From Acidimicrobiaceae bacterium (GTDB lineage: Bacteria > Actinomycetota > Acidimicrobiia > Acidimicrobiales > RAAP-2): a DNA stretch of 56,641 bases. The position numbers and the translations under genes are program-made. Below the pieces are notes generated by a model. That model had not been told where the DNA came from and searched no databases. It was given only the letters and a program-made list of their open reading frames with translations. Positions 1 to 8,823 of the stretch are shown here, piece by piece (position 1 is the stretch's first letter; every line of letters begins with the position of its first letter). Location: positions 1 to 56,641 of the forward strand of contig PKYK01000044.1 of NCBI GenBank assembly GCA_003133665.1. The letters are read 5' to 3'.

Positions 1-768
1 AACGGCCAGAAGGTCTGGACGACGCAGGCCCAGCACGCCGACTACGCATTCTTGCTCGTGCGAACCGACCCCGACGCCCCCCAGCACGCGGGCATCAGCT
101 ACCTCCTCGTACCCATGCACCAAGCGGGTGTCGATGTTCGACCCATCACCCAGGTCGACGGGTCGGCTGAGTTCAACGAGGTGTTCTTCACCAACGTGCG
201 CTGCCCCAAGGACAACGTGGTGGGTGGCGTCAACAACGGCTGGAAGGTCGCGATGACGACCCTGGGCTTCGAACGCGGCTCGTCCTCCACGACGGGCTAC
301 CGCCGGTTCCTGAAGGAGTGGGAGGTCATCGTCGCCGAGGCGAAGCGGCTGCACAAGAACAATGACCTGCGCGTGCGCGACAGCCTCGTGAAGGCCTGGG
401 AGAAGGTCAAGATCATGGAGATCAACGGCTACCGCTCGTTGACCGACTCGCTCAACGGCACGCACAACACGGCGCTGCTCGGGGCGTGCAACAAGATGTT
501 CTGGTCCGAGACGCACCGCGACACGATGGAGCTTGCGCTCGACGTGCTCGGCATGGAGGGCCAGATCCTCTCCGGCGAGGGCGAGTCCGAGGGGACGCTG
601 CCCGGCCACCGCCGTGGTCGCGGCGACTACCCCGTCTCCGAACTGCAGGCGTCGTTCTTCTTCTCCCGTTCCGAGACCATCTGGGGGGGCACCGCCGAGA
701 TTCAGCGCAACATCATCGGCGAACGTGCGCTCGGACTTCCGAAGGAGCCCAAACCCCAAATCGTCTAG
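1..768 (+). CDS. Acyl-CoA dehydrogenase, C-terminal part (gene enters from left edge)
   Basis: The frame is open from base 1, so the N-terminus lies outside the window; 255 residues are visible. They cover the middle beta-domain (NGQKVWTTQAQHADYA at the edge, like the W-T/S segment that contacts FAD) and the C-terminal helical domain, ending in GTAEIQRNIIGERALGLP, a hallmark of the acyl-CoA dehydrogenase family. Members use FAD to make the alpha-beta double bond of acyl-CoA thioesters in fatty-acid, branched-chain or steroid side-chain breakdown; the substrate cannot be read from this part. The gene converges on the MFS gene and the two stops overlap by four bases. Confidence 0.9.
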   Translation, partial: NGQKVWTTQAQHADYAFLLVRTDPDAPQHAGISYLLVPMHQAGVDVRPITQVDGSAEFNEVFFTNVRCPKDNVVGGVNNGWKVAMTTLGFERGSSSTTGYRRFLKEWEVIVAEAKRLHKNNDLRVRDSLVKAWEKVKIMEINGYRSLTDSLNGTHNTALLGACNKMFWSETHRDTMELALDVLGMEGQILSGEGESEGTLPGHRRGRGDYPVSELQASFFFSRSETIWGGTAEIQRNIIGERALGLPKEPKPQIV

Positions 769-2009
769 GCCGTTTGCAGTTTCTCGGTACTGCGGACGTT
801 CTGGCGCACCGTCAACACCAGACCCAGGCCGGTCACCAGCGTCAGAAGCGAACCCACGAACAGTCCGATTCGAGGGTTCGTGGCGGCGATGATGAGACCA
901 ATCAGGAGAGCGCCGATGGGCGTGGTGCCGAGGAACGCCATGCCGTACAGGCTCATGACCCGACCTCGCATGTGCTGACTCGAGTTCAGCTGCAACGTGG
1001 CGTTCGCCGTTGAGACGAAGGCAATCGAGCACGCCCCCGTCGGGATCAGCAGGATCTCGGCCCACAGCAGCGTCGGCGCGAAGGCGACCGACGTCATGAA
1101 GAGGCCGAATCCGAGTGAAAGCACCGCCAGCAGCTTCGGAGTGGGACGCGAGCGGTAGGCAACGACCAGCCCGCCGATAGTCGCACCCAGCCCCATTGCC
1201 CCCATCAAGATGCCGTACTGCGCAGCGGTCTTCTGGTGGAAGGTCGTGTGGGCCAACATGGGCAGGGTCGTCGTGAAGTTGAATGCGAACGTTCCCACCA
1301 CCGCGACGGCGAGGATCACGTTGCGGAGCAGGGGCGTCTGGAACACGTACTTCAGACCCAAACGGAGCTGACCGCCCTGGCGCTCGACCGTCCTCATGGG
1401 CAGGAACTCCCGACTGCGCATCATCGCCAAGGCCGCCAGCACCGCGAGATAGGAAGCGGCGTTCGTGTAGAAACAGGCGGCCGTGCCCACGATGGCAATG
1501 AGACCCGCGGCGATTCCCGGACCGACCACGCGCCCGGCGTTCATCAGCACGCCATTAAGGCTGACGGCGTTGGCGATCAGGTCGCGTCCGACCATCTCCT
1601 GCACGAAGGCCTGACGCGCGGGAACGTCAAAGAGGTTCACCAGACCGAGCACGAATGCCACTGCGTACACCGAGTTCACGGTGACGTGATCCGTGGTAAC
1701 CATCAGACCCAGCACGAGTGCCAGCAACCCCGCGGACGCCTGGGTGAAATACAGGATGCGACGCTTCTCGTACCGGTCCGCGACGAGGCCGCCGTACGAT
1801 CCAAACAGCAGCATCGGCAAGTACTGCAGGGCAATCGCAATACCCAGATCAACCGATGAACCGGTCATTTGCAGCACCAGCCAGCCCTGGGCCACCGTCT
1901 GCATCCAGGTACCCGACACCGACACCAGCTGACCGAGAAAGTACAGACGGAAGTTGCGCACGCTGAGCGCCGCAAAGGTCTTGGCCGAGAATCGCCGCGC
2001 CGCGCTCAC
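765..2009 (-). CDS. MFS exporter of the EntS/MFS_3 type
   Basis: A 414-residue integral membrane protein with about twelve hydrophobic segments, starting with a short basic tail and NFRLYFLGQLVSVSGTWMQT, typical of the MFS_3 (EntS-like) exporters. The motif DRYEKRRIL after the second helix matches the MFS motif A loop. It would expel a small molecule using the proton gradient; the substrate is unknown. The GTG start overlaps the TGA of the upstream marR-like gene (GTGA), so both are translated from one message. Together they look like a drug- or metabolite-responsive efflux unit. Confidence 0.85.
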   Translation of the reverse strand: MSAARRFSAKTFAALSVRNFRLYFLGQLVSVSGTWMQTVAQGWLVLQMTGSSVDLGIAIALQYLPMLLFGSYGGLVADRYEKRRILYFTQASAGLLALVLGLMVTTDHVTVNSVYAVAFVLGLVNLFDVPARQAFVQEMVGRDLIANAVSLNGVLMNAGRVVGPGIAAGLIAIVGTAACFYTNAASYLAVLAALAMMRSREFLPMRTVERQGGQLRLGLKYVFQTPLLRNVILAVAVVGTFAFNFTTTLPMLAHTTFHQKTAAQYGILMGAMGLGATIGGLVVAYRSRPTPKLLAVLSLGFGLFMTSVAFAPTLLWAEILLIPTGACSIAFVSTANATLQLNSSQHMRGRVMSLYGMAFLGTTPIGALLIGLIIAATNPRIGLFVGSLLTLVTGLGLVLTVRQNVRSTEKLQTA

Positions 2010-2434
2010 GACTCGTCCAACAGGATCTCGAGAAAACCAACCAGCTCTTCGGCCTTTCGCCGGTCACTCTCCGAGAGCGACTGCAACTTGCGCTCCAAGA
2101 ACTCCGTCTTGCGCCGGCGAATCGCCGCCACCTCCCTACGGCCCAGGGTCGTCAGGCGCACCCGCGTACAGCGCCGGTCTTCCGGATCGGTGGTGCAGGC
2201 GATCAGGCCAGCGGACTCCATCGTTCGCACCAAACGAGTCACCGACGGCGGCTGCACCTGCTCGGCCACCGCCAAGTCGCCCAGCGACGGGTTCTTCAGG
2301 TTGTCGATCGACGCCAGCATTGAGGCCTGGGCCGGGGAAATCCCTCCGAGAGAGGAGTAGCGCAGGCGTCGGTTCAGTCGGGTCACTGCTCGACGCAGTC
2401 GAGCGGCCGTTTCGTTCGTGGCTGCCGTATCCAT
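2006..2434 (-). CDS. MarR-family transcriptional regulator
   Basis: A 142-residue protein with the MarR winged helix: helix-turn-helix around residues 50-75 (LGDLAVAEQVQPPSVTRLV) and a wing with DPEDRRCTRVRLT near residue 85-95, where the Asp-Arg pair that contacts the minor groove is kept. Flanking helices would form the dimer interface. The ATG at 2434 is preceded by AGGTGA at five bases. It is the first gene of a two-gene operon with the exporter and probably represses it through the inverted repeat that overlaps its own ribosome binding site. The ligand is unknown. Confidence 0.9.
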   Translation of the reverse strand: MDTAATNETAARLRRAVTRLNRRLRYSSLGGISPAQASMLASIDNLKNPSLGDLAVAEQVQPPSVTRLVRTMESAGLIACTTDPEDRRCTRVRLTTLGRREVAAIRRRKTEFLERKLQSLSESDRRKAEELVGFLEILLDES

Positions 2435-2456
2435 TAGTTCACCTAACTAAATAATA
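2434..2456 (-). promoter_or_regulatory. Promoter and candidate MarR operator of the marR-MFS operon
   Basis: A perfect inverted repeat TTAGTT-N5-AACTAA (2434-2450) sits directly upstream of the marR start. It covers the ribosome binding site AGGTGA and abuts a good -10 box, TATTAT (minus strand, 2451-2456). A dimer bound here would block both polymerase and ribosome, the usual arrangement for MarR autoregulation. The assignment to this MarR protein is inferred from position. Confidence 0.6.
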
Positions 2457-2495
2457 CTGGGCACGACGGCAGCGCGCAACAGGGATTCCCGGAGA

Positions 2496-2828
2496 CTACA
2501 ACTGGCGGTAGCGCGGCACGTAGCCGCCGGCCCCCAGCGACATCGAGTCTTCGGGGTCGATCGACTCGTCCACCCCACCAATGACCTCGGTCACCCAGTC
2601 CAGACGGTCGGTGAGGATCCTGGTCACCCCGCCTTGGAGCGTGGTCGACGAAATCGCACAACTCGAGCAGGCGCCCTGGAGCTGGACCTCCACGACGCCG
2701 GTCTCCACGTCGGCGCGCAGCAGCACCAAGTCGCCGCCGTCAGCCTGCACGGCCGGGCGCATGAGTTCGAGCAGGGCGTTCAGCGCCTTCAGTCGGCTCG
2801 AGCGTTCCTGGTCGGTGAGTTGTTCCAC
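2496..2828 (-). CDS. NifU C-terminal (NFU) domain Fe-S protein
   Basis: About 110 residues from the GTG at 2828, consisting almost entirely of one NFU domain: LLELMRPAVQADGGDLVLL, then the paired cysteines GACSSCAISSTTLQGGVTRI that ligate a transferable Fe-S cluster, then a short C-terminal tail. Proteins of this kind deliver assembled clusters to target enzymes in the cytosol. The usual N-terminal NifU scaffold domain is absent, as in stand-alone Nfu proteins. It is transcribed divergently from the P450. An upstream in-frame extension exists but has no family character, so I chose GTG 2828. Confidence 0.85.
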   Translation of the reverse strand: MEQLTDQERSSRLKALNALLELMRPAVQADGGDLVLLRADVETGVVEVQLQGACSSCAISSTTLQGGVTRILTDRLDWVTEVIGGVDESIDPEDSMSLGAGGYVPRYRQL

Positions 2829-2894
2829 CTGACCAGTCTGCCGTGAAACCCACCAGTCGTGACCGAGCCGGTGATTATTACTAGTCTGTGGCTC

Positions 2895-4160
2895 GTGAAC
2901 CCGCAGATGAACTGGGACGTGGACGACATCGACCTGTCGGATTTGGACTTCTGGCGTCGACCGTGGGACGAGCGCGAGGCGGCGTTCGTGACGCTGCGGC
3001 GCGAACGTCCGATCGCGTTCTACGACGAGCCCCTGATCGAGGGAACGTCCATGGTGTTCCCCAAAGGCGCTGGCTACTACGCCCTGACGCGCCACCGTGA
3101 CGTCGCTACCGCGTCACGCCATCCCGAGGTCTTCCTGTCGGGACCCGGGGCGGTCTCGCAGATGGATCTGCCGGCCGAGATGGTCGAGTACTTCTCGGGG
3201 ATGATCTCGACGGACAACCCCAAGCACGCTCGACTTCGCCGCATCGTCTCGAACGCCTTCAACCCTCGCAACGTGCGAGCGGTGGAAGACTCCGTTGAGC
3301 GAGTCGCCGACGAGCTGCTCAACCGCGCACTGAGCAGCGGTTCGGGCGATTTCATCACCGACATCGCCGCGCCGCTGCCCCTCGAGATCATCTGCAGCAT
3401 GATGGGCGTGCCGCCGAGCGAGTACGCGACCGTTCTGAAGTGTTCCAACGTGATCCTCTCCATGGGTGACCCCGAATTCGTCCCCGAAGGAACCGATCCG
3501 GTGCTGGCCTTCCTCGAGGCCGGGGCCACTCTCACCGCCATCATGGAGGAACTCGGCAAGTATCGCCTCGACAATCCGATTGACGACATCACGAGCGCCC
3601 TGATCAATGCCGAGATTGATTCGGAGAAACTGACCCAGCAAGAGTTGGCGTCATTCTTCGTCCTGCTGGTCACCGCCGGCAACGAGACCACGCGCACCGC
3701 TCTCGCTCACGGGCTGCACGCGCTCAGCGAGTACCCCGACCAGAAGGCCCGGCTCGTCGCCGACTTCGATGCACTCGCAAAGACCGCGACCAACGAGATA
3801 GTCCGCTGGGCCTCGCCGGTGATCTGGATGCGGCGGACGTTGGCGACCGACTACACCTTGTCGGACTCTGACCTGAAGGCCGGCGACAAGGTACTGCTCT
3901 TCTACAACTCGGCCAACCGCGATGAAGAGGTCTTCGCTGATCCCTACGTCTTCGACGTTGGACGCACGCCGAACGACCACTACGGCTTCGGGGCACCCGG
4001 TCCCCACTTCTGCCTGGGCGCACACCTCGCGCGCCGCGAAATCACGGTGATGTGGCGTCAGCTCCTGACGCGCACGCCCAACGTCCACGCCACGGGGGCG
4101 CCATCACAGCTGGCGTCCAACTTCGTGAACGGGATAAAGCACCTTCCCTACAGCTTCTAG
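2895..4160 (+). CDS. Cytochrome P450
   Basis: About 421 residues. Visible P450 landmarks are the I-helix oxygen-binding motif TAGNETTRTALAHGL, the K-helix ExxR (NEIVRW), and the heme-binding loop FGAPGPHFCLGAHLAR with the Cys that ligates heme; the loop reads FGAPGPHFCLG instead of the strict FGxGxHxCxG. This is a soluble bacterial class I enzyme needing ferredoxin and reductase partners, none of which are encoded next door. Start choice: GTG 2895 lies seven bases after TAGTCT (leaderless pattern); ATG 2907 (MNWDVDDIDL) is the alternative. The closest general pattern is the CYP125/CYP142-like steroid and terpenoid group, but the substrate is not assigned. Confidence 0.93.
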   Translation: MNPQMNWDVDDIDLSDLDFWRRPWDEREAAFVTLRRERPIAFYDEPLIEGTSMVFPKGAGYYALTRHRDVATASRHPEVFLSGPGAVSQMDLPAEMVEYFSGMISTDNPKHARLRRIVSNAFNPRNVRAVEDSVERVADELLNRALSSGSGDFITDIAAPLPLEIICSMMGVPPSEYATVLKCSNVILSMGDPEFVPEGTDPVLAFLEAGATLTAIMEELGKYRLDNPIDDITSALINAEIDSEKLTQQELASFFVLLVTAGNETTRTALAHGLHALSEYPDQKARLVADFDALAKTATNEIVRWASPVIWMRRTLATDYTLSDSDLKAGDKVLLFYNSANRDEEVFADPYVFDVGRTPNDHYGFGAPGPHFCLGAHLARREITVMWRQLLTRTPNVHATGAPSQLASNFVNGIKHLPYSF

Positions 4161-4194
4161 CAACCTCACCGCGCCGCTGGCGGGAGACGAACCT

Positions 4195-4548
4195 TCACGA
4201 CGTCGAGCGGGCGGCCAACGCCTCGTCAAAGGCGCGAAGCGCTCGAGGCCCCCACACGGTGCCCGGTCCCCCGTTCATCGCAATGGCCACGCCGATGACT
4301 TCGGCCACCTGCTGGCGCGTGGCGCCCTTCTGGGCCGCTCCGCGAGTGTGGGCGACGATGCAGCCGTCGCATTCACGCGTGATGGCTATCGCCACCGCGA
4401 GCAACTCCTTCATCGCCCCGGACAGCTCGCCTTCGCCCAATGCGGCCCGTGACATTTCCGCGAACCCTTTCAAGACCTCGGGGATCAGTCCCCGCAGGTC
4501 CAGCGCCGGTTGACGAAGTTCCGCTCGAACGGCATCCATACTCTCCAT
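4195..4548 (-). CDS. Carboxymuconolactone decarboxylase / AhpD-like protein
   Basis: 117 residues, all one CMD fold. The segment ITRECDGCIVAHTRGAAQKGATRQQ carries the CxxC and the following His (C-D-G-C-I-V-A-H) that in AhpD-type proteins form the redox-active disulfide, so a peroxidase-partner or oxidoreductase role is likelier than lactone decarboxylation. The ATG at 4548 has GGAGG five bases upstream. It converges on the P450 gene with a 34-bp gap. Confidence 0.88.
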   Translation of the reverse strand: MESMDAVRAELRQPALDLRGLIPEVLKGFAEMSRAALGEGELSGAMKELLAVAIAITRECDGCIVAHTRGAAQKGATRQQVAEVIGVAIAMNGGPGTVWGPRALRAFDEALAARSTS

Positions 4549-4645
4549 AGCCACCTCCAGTGGTGAGCGTAGCCATCGAGCCGTCGCTTCATCCGCACCG
4601 TACGGTAGTGAGGATTCCGGGCTACGTGTTTTCTAGGATGTGCTG

Positions 4646-5140
4646 ATGAGTGTCATTGACGATCTCCTCACCCACAATCGCGGCTACGTCGCCCGGCACG
4701 GGCATCGAACCCTGCCGACCGCCCCCCGGTTGCACCTCGCGGTGCTGACCTGCATGGACTCTCGCCTCGACCTCTTTGGCGCATTGGGATTGGACCTCGG
4801 TGAGGCGCACCTCATCCGAAACGCCGGGGGCATCGCGAGCGACGACGTCATCCGTTCGTTGCTGTTGAGCCAGCGATTGCTGGGCACCCGCGCGGTGATG
4901 GTGATCCACCACACCCGCTGCGGGCTCGAGGCCTTCGAAGAGGAGACCCTCCAGGGCGAACTGGAGGCGACGTTCGGTGAGCGGCCGCCCTTTCGACTCG
5001 GGGCCTACCGCGACGTGGACCACGACGTCCGGGCGACCGTGGCAACGCTCAGCCAGAGCCGGTTCGTTGACGACACCGAGATACGCGGCTTCGTCTTTGA
5101 CGTCGATGACGGCAGCCTGCGCGAAGTCCTAGTGGACTAG
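4646..5140 (+). CDS. Beta-class carbonic anhydrase (small form)
   Basis: 164 residues. The zinc site is visible: TCMDSRLD (Cys plus the Asp-Arg dyad) and, 50 residues on, HHTRCG (His and Cys ligands), with NAGG between them; these are the family's signature elements. It interconverts CO2 and bicarbonate in the cytosol. The length matches the short actinobacterial/mycobacterial beta-CA group. TAGGAT ends six bases before ATG 4646, fitting a leaderless transcript. The 3' end overlaps the convergent acetyltransferase gene by 12 bases. Confidence 0.92.
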   Translation: MSVIDDLLTHNRGYVARHGHRTLPTAPRLHLAVLTCMDSRLDLFGALGLDLGEAHLIRNAGGIASDDVIRSLLLSQRLLGTRAVMVIHHTRCGLEAFEEETLQGELEATFGERPPFRLGAYRDVDHDVRATVATLSQSRFVDDTEIRGFVFDVDDGSLREVLVD

Positions 5141-5581
5141 GGGCTTCTTGAAGCCTTGACTGGTCTGTTCGTAACCGTTGGCGCGATAGAACCGGTGCGC
5201 GTCCTCGCGCACGTTGCGACTGGTGAGCTGCATCCGGTAGCAGCCCTGCGCGGTGGCGAGTTCCTCGGCGGCCGCCAACAACGCCGCCCCGATCCCCCGG
5301 CTCCTTACGTCACCGCGAACGTGCACGCTCTCCAACTCGCAGCACCAGCTCCCGGCGTGCTGGAAATGGGGAAAGACCATCACCTGGCAAACGCCGACCA
5401 CCTCGCCGTCCTGTTCGGCCACCAAGACGTCGCCGCGGCGGCGCCTCGTCTCTTGCACCGCCGCCCAGTAGGCGTCGACGTCATCAGGTCGTTCGACCTC
5501 GGGCGTGAGCGACCCGTCGCGCACGATCGTGGCAGCCACCGCGACGTCACCCAATTCGATCGGGCGAATCGTCAGCGGCAC
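5129..5581 (-). CDS. GNAT-family N-acetyltransferase
   Basis: 150 residues from GTG 5581 (VPLTIRPIELGDVAVAATIV). The acetyl-CoA binding motif A is clear: ELESVHVRGDVRSRGIGAALL, with the R-x-x-G-I-G pyrophosphate loop, followed by the C-terminal AHRFYRANGYE segment. It transfers an acetyl group from acetyl-CoA to an amine; the substrate is unknown. The start lies four bases after the amidase stop, so it is the second gene of that operon. An in-frame upstream extension inside the amidase has no GNAT features. Confidence 0.85.
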   Translation of the reverse strand: MPLTIRPIELGDVAVAATIVRDGSLTPEVERPDDVDAYWAAVQETRRRRGDVLVAEQDGEVVGVCQVMVFPHFQHAGSWCCELESVHVRGDVRSRGIGAALLAAAEELATAQGCYRMQLTSRNVREDAHRFYRANGYEQTSQGFKKPLVH

Positions 5582-5585
5582 TGGA

Positions 5586-6986
5586 TCAGTTTCGCGGGTC
5601 AATCGGTGTGAGAACCCCGACTGCCTGTTCCACGACCTCCGCGGCGTCGAGGCACAAGTCCTCACGGAAGTGGTCGCCAATGATCTGCGCTCCGGTGGGC
5701 AGTCCGTTCGCGACGCCCGTCGGCACACAGGCCGCGGGCAGTCCCAGGAGGTTCGCGGGAAGGACGAAGCGGAACATCTCAACCACCTTCATGGCCGACT
5801 CCACGTCGGCGATGTCGAAGCCGAGAGGGAACGGTGGCTGGGTCCAGGTGGGGCCGACGATGAGCGGGTACTTCGTCATGAATTCGCGCCACGCCTTTGC
5901 AATCTTGTAGCGATTCTGGTGCATGGCGTACAGGGACTCAGAGGTCGCCGGTGGGAACTCCACGTTGGTGAGTTCCAGGAATCTCTTTCCTCCCTCGCCA
6001 AGTAGCAGCGCCATCCTCGGCGCATCCACGGCCAGACTGGTAATCATGAGTTCGGTCCAGGCAATGTAGGAGTCGAACAGCATCGGCGGCTCGATCTCTT
6101 CCACCTCGTAACCGGCGGCTTCGAGGGCCCGACCGGCAACTCGAACTCCTTCGGCGACGTCGGGGTCGGTCTCCCCACCCAGGGGCGTGGCCACGAGCGC
6201 GACGCGCTTGGCCACCTCACGTCCGCGAAGCGGCGCGTCGATCGTCTGAGGATCGAAGGGGTGCGCGCCCATCACCGCTTCGAGCCCGATACGCACGTCA
6301 CCCACGTGACGGGCGAGCACGCCTTCGGCCAGCATGAGCTGGCTCTGGATACCCATCTCGACGGAATCGGACCGATTCCCCTGGGGCACCCGCCCCCGCG
6401 AGGGCTTGATCGACGCGATGCCGCAGGCGTAGGCCGGATTGCGCAGGGATCCGCCGATGTCGTTGCCGAGGCCGATGGGGCTCATGCCCGAGGCGATGGC
6501 GGAGGCTTCCCCGCCCGACGAGCCGCCCGCCGTGAGCCCGTGTCGCCACGGATTGTGCGTGCTGCCGTAGAGCGACGACTCCGCGTTGACGCGAAGTCCC
6601 ATGTCGGGCATGTTCGTTCGCGCGAGAGGTACCGCGCCGGCGGAGCGCATTCGCTCCACCGTTGGCGCGTCAGTGGTCGCCATCCAGTCCTTCAAGGCGA
6701 CCGAACCCTCGGTCGTCGCGTATCCGGTGAGGTCAATGTTGGTCTTGACGGTGAAGGGGACCCCGTGCAGGGGGCCGAGTGGTCCCCCGGCCCTCACCTT
6801 GGCGTCCGCGGCATCCGCTTCGCGGCGCACTTCGTCGGGTCGGACCTCGACGACGGCGTTGACGTCGCTGTTCACGGCCTCGATGCGCGCCAGGTGGGCG
6901 TCGACCACCTCGCGCGACGTCGTTGCCCCGCTGCGAATCAGATCGGCCAGCGTCGCCGCCGACTCTTGCCACAGTTCCTTCGCCAC
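5586..6986 (-). CDS. Amidase-signature-family hydrolase
   Basis: About 466 residues. The amidase catalytic triad Ser-cisSer-Lys is visible: Lys in PFTVKTNIDLTG, the cis-Ser in the Gly/Ser-rich stretch LTAGGSSGGEASAIASG, and the nucleophile in GNDIGGSLRNPA. It hydrolyses a carboxamide to acid and ammonia; the substrate range of this family is wide and cannot be read here. I chose GTG 6986 because GGGGG lies five bases upstream; TTG 6998 and GTG 6992 are alternatives. The acetyltransferase gene follows after four bases. Confidence 0.9.
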   Translation of the reverse strand: MAKELWQESAATLADLIRSGATTSREVVDAHLARIEAVNSDVNAVVEVRPDEVRREADAADAKVRAGGPLGPLHGVPFTVKTNIDLTGYATTEGSVALKDWMATTDAPTVERMRSAGAVPLARTNMPDMGLRVNAESSLYGSTHNPWRHGLTAGGSSGGEASAIASGMSPIGLGNDIGGSLRNPAYACGIASIKPSRGRVPQGNRSDSVEMGIQSQLMLAEGVLARHVGDVRIGLEAVMGAHPFDPQTIDAPLRGREVAKRVALVATPLGGETDPDVAEGVRVAGRALEAAGYEVEEIEPPMLFDSYIAWTELMITSLAVDAPRMALLLGEGGKRFLELTNVEFPPATSESLYAMHQNRYKIAKAWREFMTKYPLIVGPTWTQPPFPLGFDIADVESAMKVVEMFRFVLPANLLGLPAACVPTGVANGLPTGAQIIGDHFREDLCLDAAEVVEQAVGVLTPIDPRN

Positions 6987-7011
6987 TGCCACCCCCAAAG
7001 ATTGGATCTCT

Positions 7012-7044
7012 GTGGCAGTCTGCCACGTCCCCTGACCCCAGGGA
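7012..7044. terminator. Two inverted repeats between pstB and the amidase gene
   Basis: Directly downstream of the pstB stop lie TCCC...GGGA (7028-7044) and a perfect GTGGCAG-T-CTGCCAC (7012-7026). The first could end pst transcription, though no T-run follows. The second, 26 bases before the amidase start, could equally be an operator for the amidase operon. Confidence 0.4.
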
Positions 7045-7896
7045 TCAGCCGAAGCGGCCCTCGATGTAGTTCAGCGTGCGCTCGTCTTCGGGGTTGGTGA
7101 AGATCTTCTTGGTTGGGCCGAACTCGATCAACTCACCCGCCCGGTCTTCGCCCATCAGCAAGAATGCACAATCGTCGGAAACCCTCAGCGCCTGCTGCAT
7201 ATTGTGGGTCACGATGATGATCGTGACGCGATTCTTCAACTCGCCCATTAGGGACTCGATGGCCTGGGTCGAGATGGGGTCAAGCGAGGACGTTGGTTCA
7301 TCCATCAGCAGGATCTCAGGCTCGACCGCCAAGGCACGGGCGATGCAGAGACGTTGCTGCTCGCCACCCGACAACGTGACCGCGTGCGCCTTCATCCGAT
7401 TCGACACACTGTCCCAAAGAGCGGCCGCGACGAGAGCGGACTCCGCGGCATCGTCCAACAATGACTTCTTCCGTATTCCGTTGAAACGCAGACCCGAAAC
7501 CACGTTGTCGTAGATCGACATCGTAGGGAAGGGGTTCGGACGCTGGAAGACCATCCCGATGCGGCTGCGCAGCAGCGTGGTCGGCAGGTTGCCACGGTAG
7601 ATGTCGATATCACCGAGCTTTATCTCGCCCGTGACGACGGCGCTCTTAGTCAAGTCATGCAGGCGGTTCAGAGCCCGCAACAGCGTGGTCTTTCCCGATC
7701 CGGAGGGACCGATGAGGGAGGTGACCTTGTTGGCCGTCACGTTGAACGTCGCGTCGCGGACCGCGACGCGTCCGTTGAAGGCGACGGCGACGTCCTTCAG
7801 GCTCATCGCCACCTTCGGTGGCGATGAAGGGGTGGGCTGGGGGGACGGAGGGGACAGGTTCATAGTGACATTTTCATGAATCTCCACGGATTTCAT
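7045..7896 (-). CDS. pstB: Phosphate ABC transporter ATP-binding protein PstB
   Basis: 283 residues: Walker [12 protein letters not shown], the Pst-type NRLHDL segment, Q-loop [10 protein letters not shown], signature [15 protein letters not shown], Walker [14 protein letters not shown], and H-loop [20 protein letters not shown] is highly typical of PstB. It energises phosphate uptake through PstA and PstC. ATG 7896 follows the pstA stop with no gap (TAAATG), with AAAGGA ten bases upstream. A roughly 30-residue Pro/Ser-rich N-terminal tail is longer than in most PstB proteins. No phoU follows. Confidence 0.95.
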   Translation of the reverse strand: MKSVEIHENVTMNLSPPSPQPTPSSPPKVAMSLKDVAVAFNGRVAVRDATFNVTANKVTSLIGPSGSGKTTLLRALNRLHDLTKSAVVTGEIKLGDIDIYRGNLPTTLLRSRIGMVFQRPNPFPTMSIYDNVVSGLRFNGIRKKSLLDDAAESALVAAALWDSVSNRMKAHAVTLSGGEQQRLCIARALAVEPEILLMDEPTSSLDPISTQAIESLMGELKNRVTIIIVTHNMQQALRVSDDCAFLLMGEDRAGELIEFGPTKKIFTNPEDERTLNYIEGRFG

Positions 7897-8823
7897 TTAA
7901 CGCCGTTCCTTTCTCATTCGGGCCGAAATCAATCTACTGCTCAGGCTAAGAATCATCACCAGGACAACGAGGGTCAACGCGACGCCCCACGCTGCGGCAC
8001 GTTGACTGGGGTACTGCGATCCCGAGTAGTCATAGGTCAGCAACGACAGCGCCGACATTCCGTGGAGAGGATTCCAGGCCCACGAAATCGAGGTCCCGAT
8101 CACCAGCAGGAGGGGGGCGGTCTCACCCATCGCTCGAGCCAAGGAGAGAAGTACTCCCGTGATCACACCGGGTAACGCCGCGGGAATGATGACGCCGCGT
8201 GACACCCTCGAATTGCGCGCGCCCAGTGCCAGTCCGGCCTCGCGCAATGTCGTGGGGACGCCCCGGAAGGCCAACTCACTGGCCTTGGCGATCACCGGCA
8301 CCATCAGGACCGCGAGGGCCACCACGCCGGCCAATCCGGAATAGCCCTTCATCGGCACGACCACGTACTCGTAGGCGAACACGCCCAGGAGAATCGACGG
8401 CAGGCCCGTCATGATTTCAACAATGGCCCGTAGGAAGTCACCGACGCGCGACGACGACTCCGACAGGTAGAGACCGATCAGCAACGCCATGGGAACCGCG
8501 ATCAGCGCCGCAAGCCCAGCGATGATCAGCGTGCCCTCAATAGCGTTACCAATGCCGCCAATGGCGTTCTGGTCGATCAGGCTGGGTTGGGAGGGAAGGG
8601 TGTGAAGGAAGGGCCAGCTGATCGAGGAGATTCCCTTTTGGAGCAGAGCGAAGATCACCGAGCCCAGTGGCAAGAGTGCGACCAGGAACATCAGCACCAG
8701 CATGACCAGGAAGGCCTTCGACACCAGAGTCCGGCGGCCGAGTGTTTGGGCCGCGCGCTTTTGTATCTCTTCGCGACGCTCGAGAATCGGGTCGGGGGGC
8801 AACTCGAGGGTCGTCTTACTCAT
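7897..8823 (-). CDS. pstA: Phosphate ABC transporter permease PstA
   Basis: 308 residues, six predicted membrane helices after a charged N-terminal tail. The cytoplasmic coupling loop (EAGLALGARNSRVSRGVIIPAALPGVITG) matches the binding-protein-dependent permease EAA motif, and GETAPLLLVIG is characteristic of PstA. It forms the membrane channel with PstC. Its ATG overlaps the pstC stop (ATGA), so the pair is translationally coupled. Confidence 0.94.
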   Translation of the reverse strand: MSKTTLELPPDPILERREEIQKRAAQTLGRRTLVSKAFLVMLVLMFLVALLPLGSVIFALLQKGISSISWPFLHTLPSQPSLIDQNAIGGIGNAIEGTLIIAGLAALIAVPMALLIGLYLSESSSRVGDFLRAIVEIMTGLPSILLGVFAYEYVVVPMKGYSGLAGVVALAVLMVPVIAKASELAFRGVPTTLREAGLALGARNSRVSRGVIIPAALPGVITGVLLSLARAMGETAPLLLVIGTSISWAWNPLHGMSALSLLTYDYSGSQYPSQRAAAWGVALTLVVLVMILSLSSRLISARMRKERR

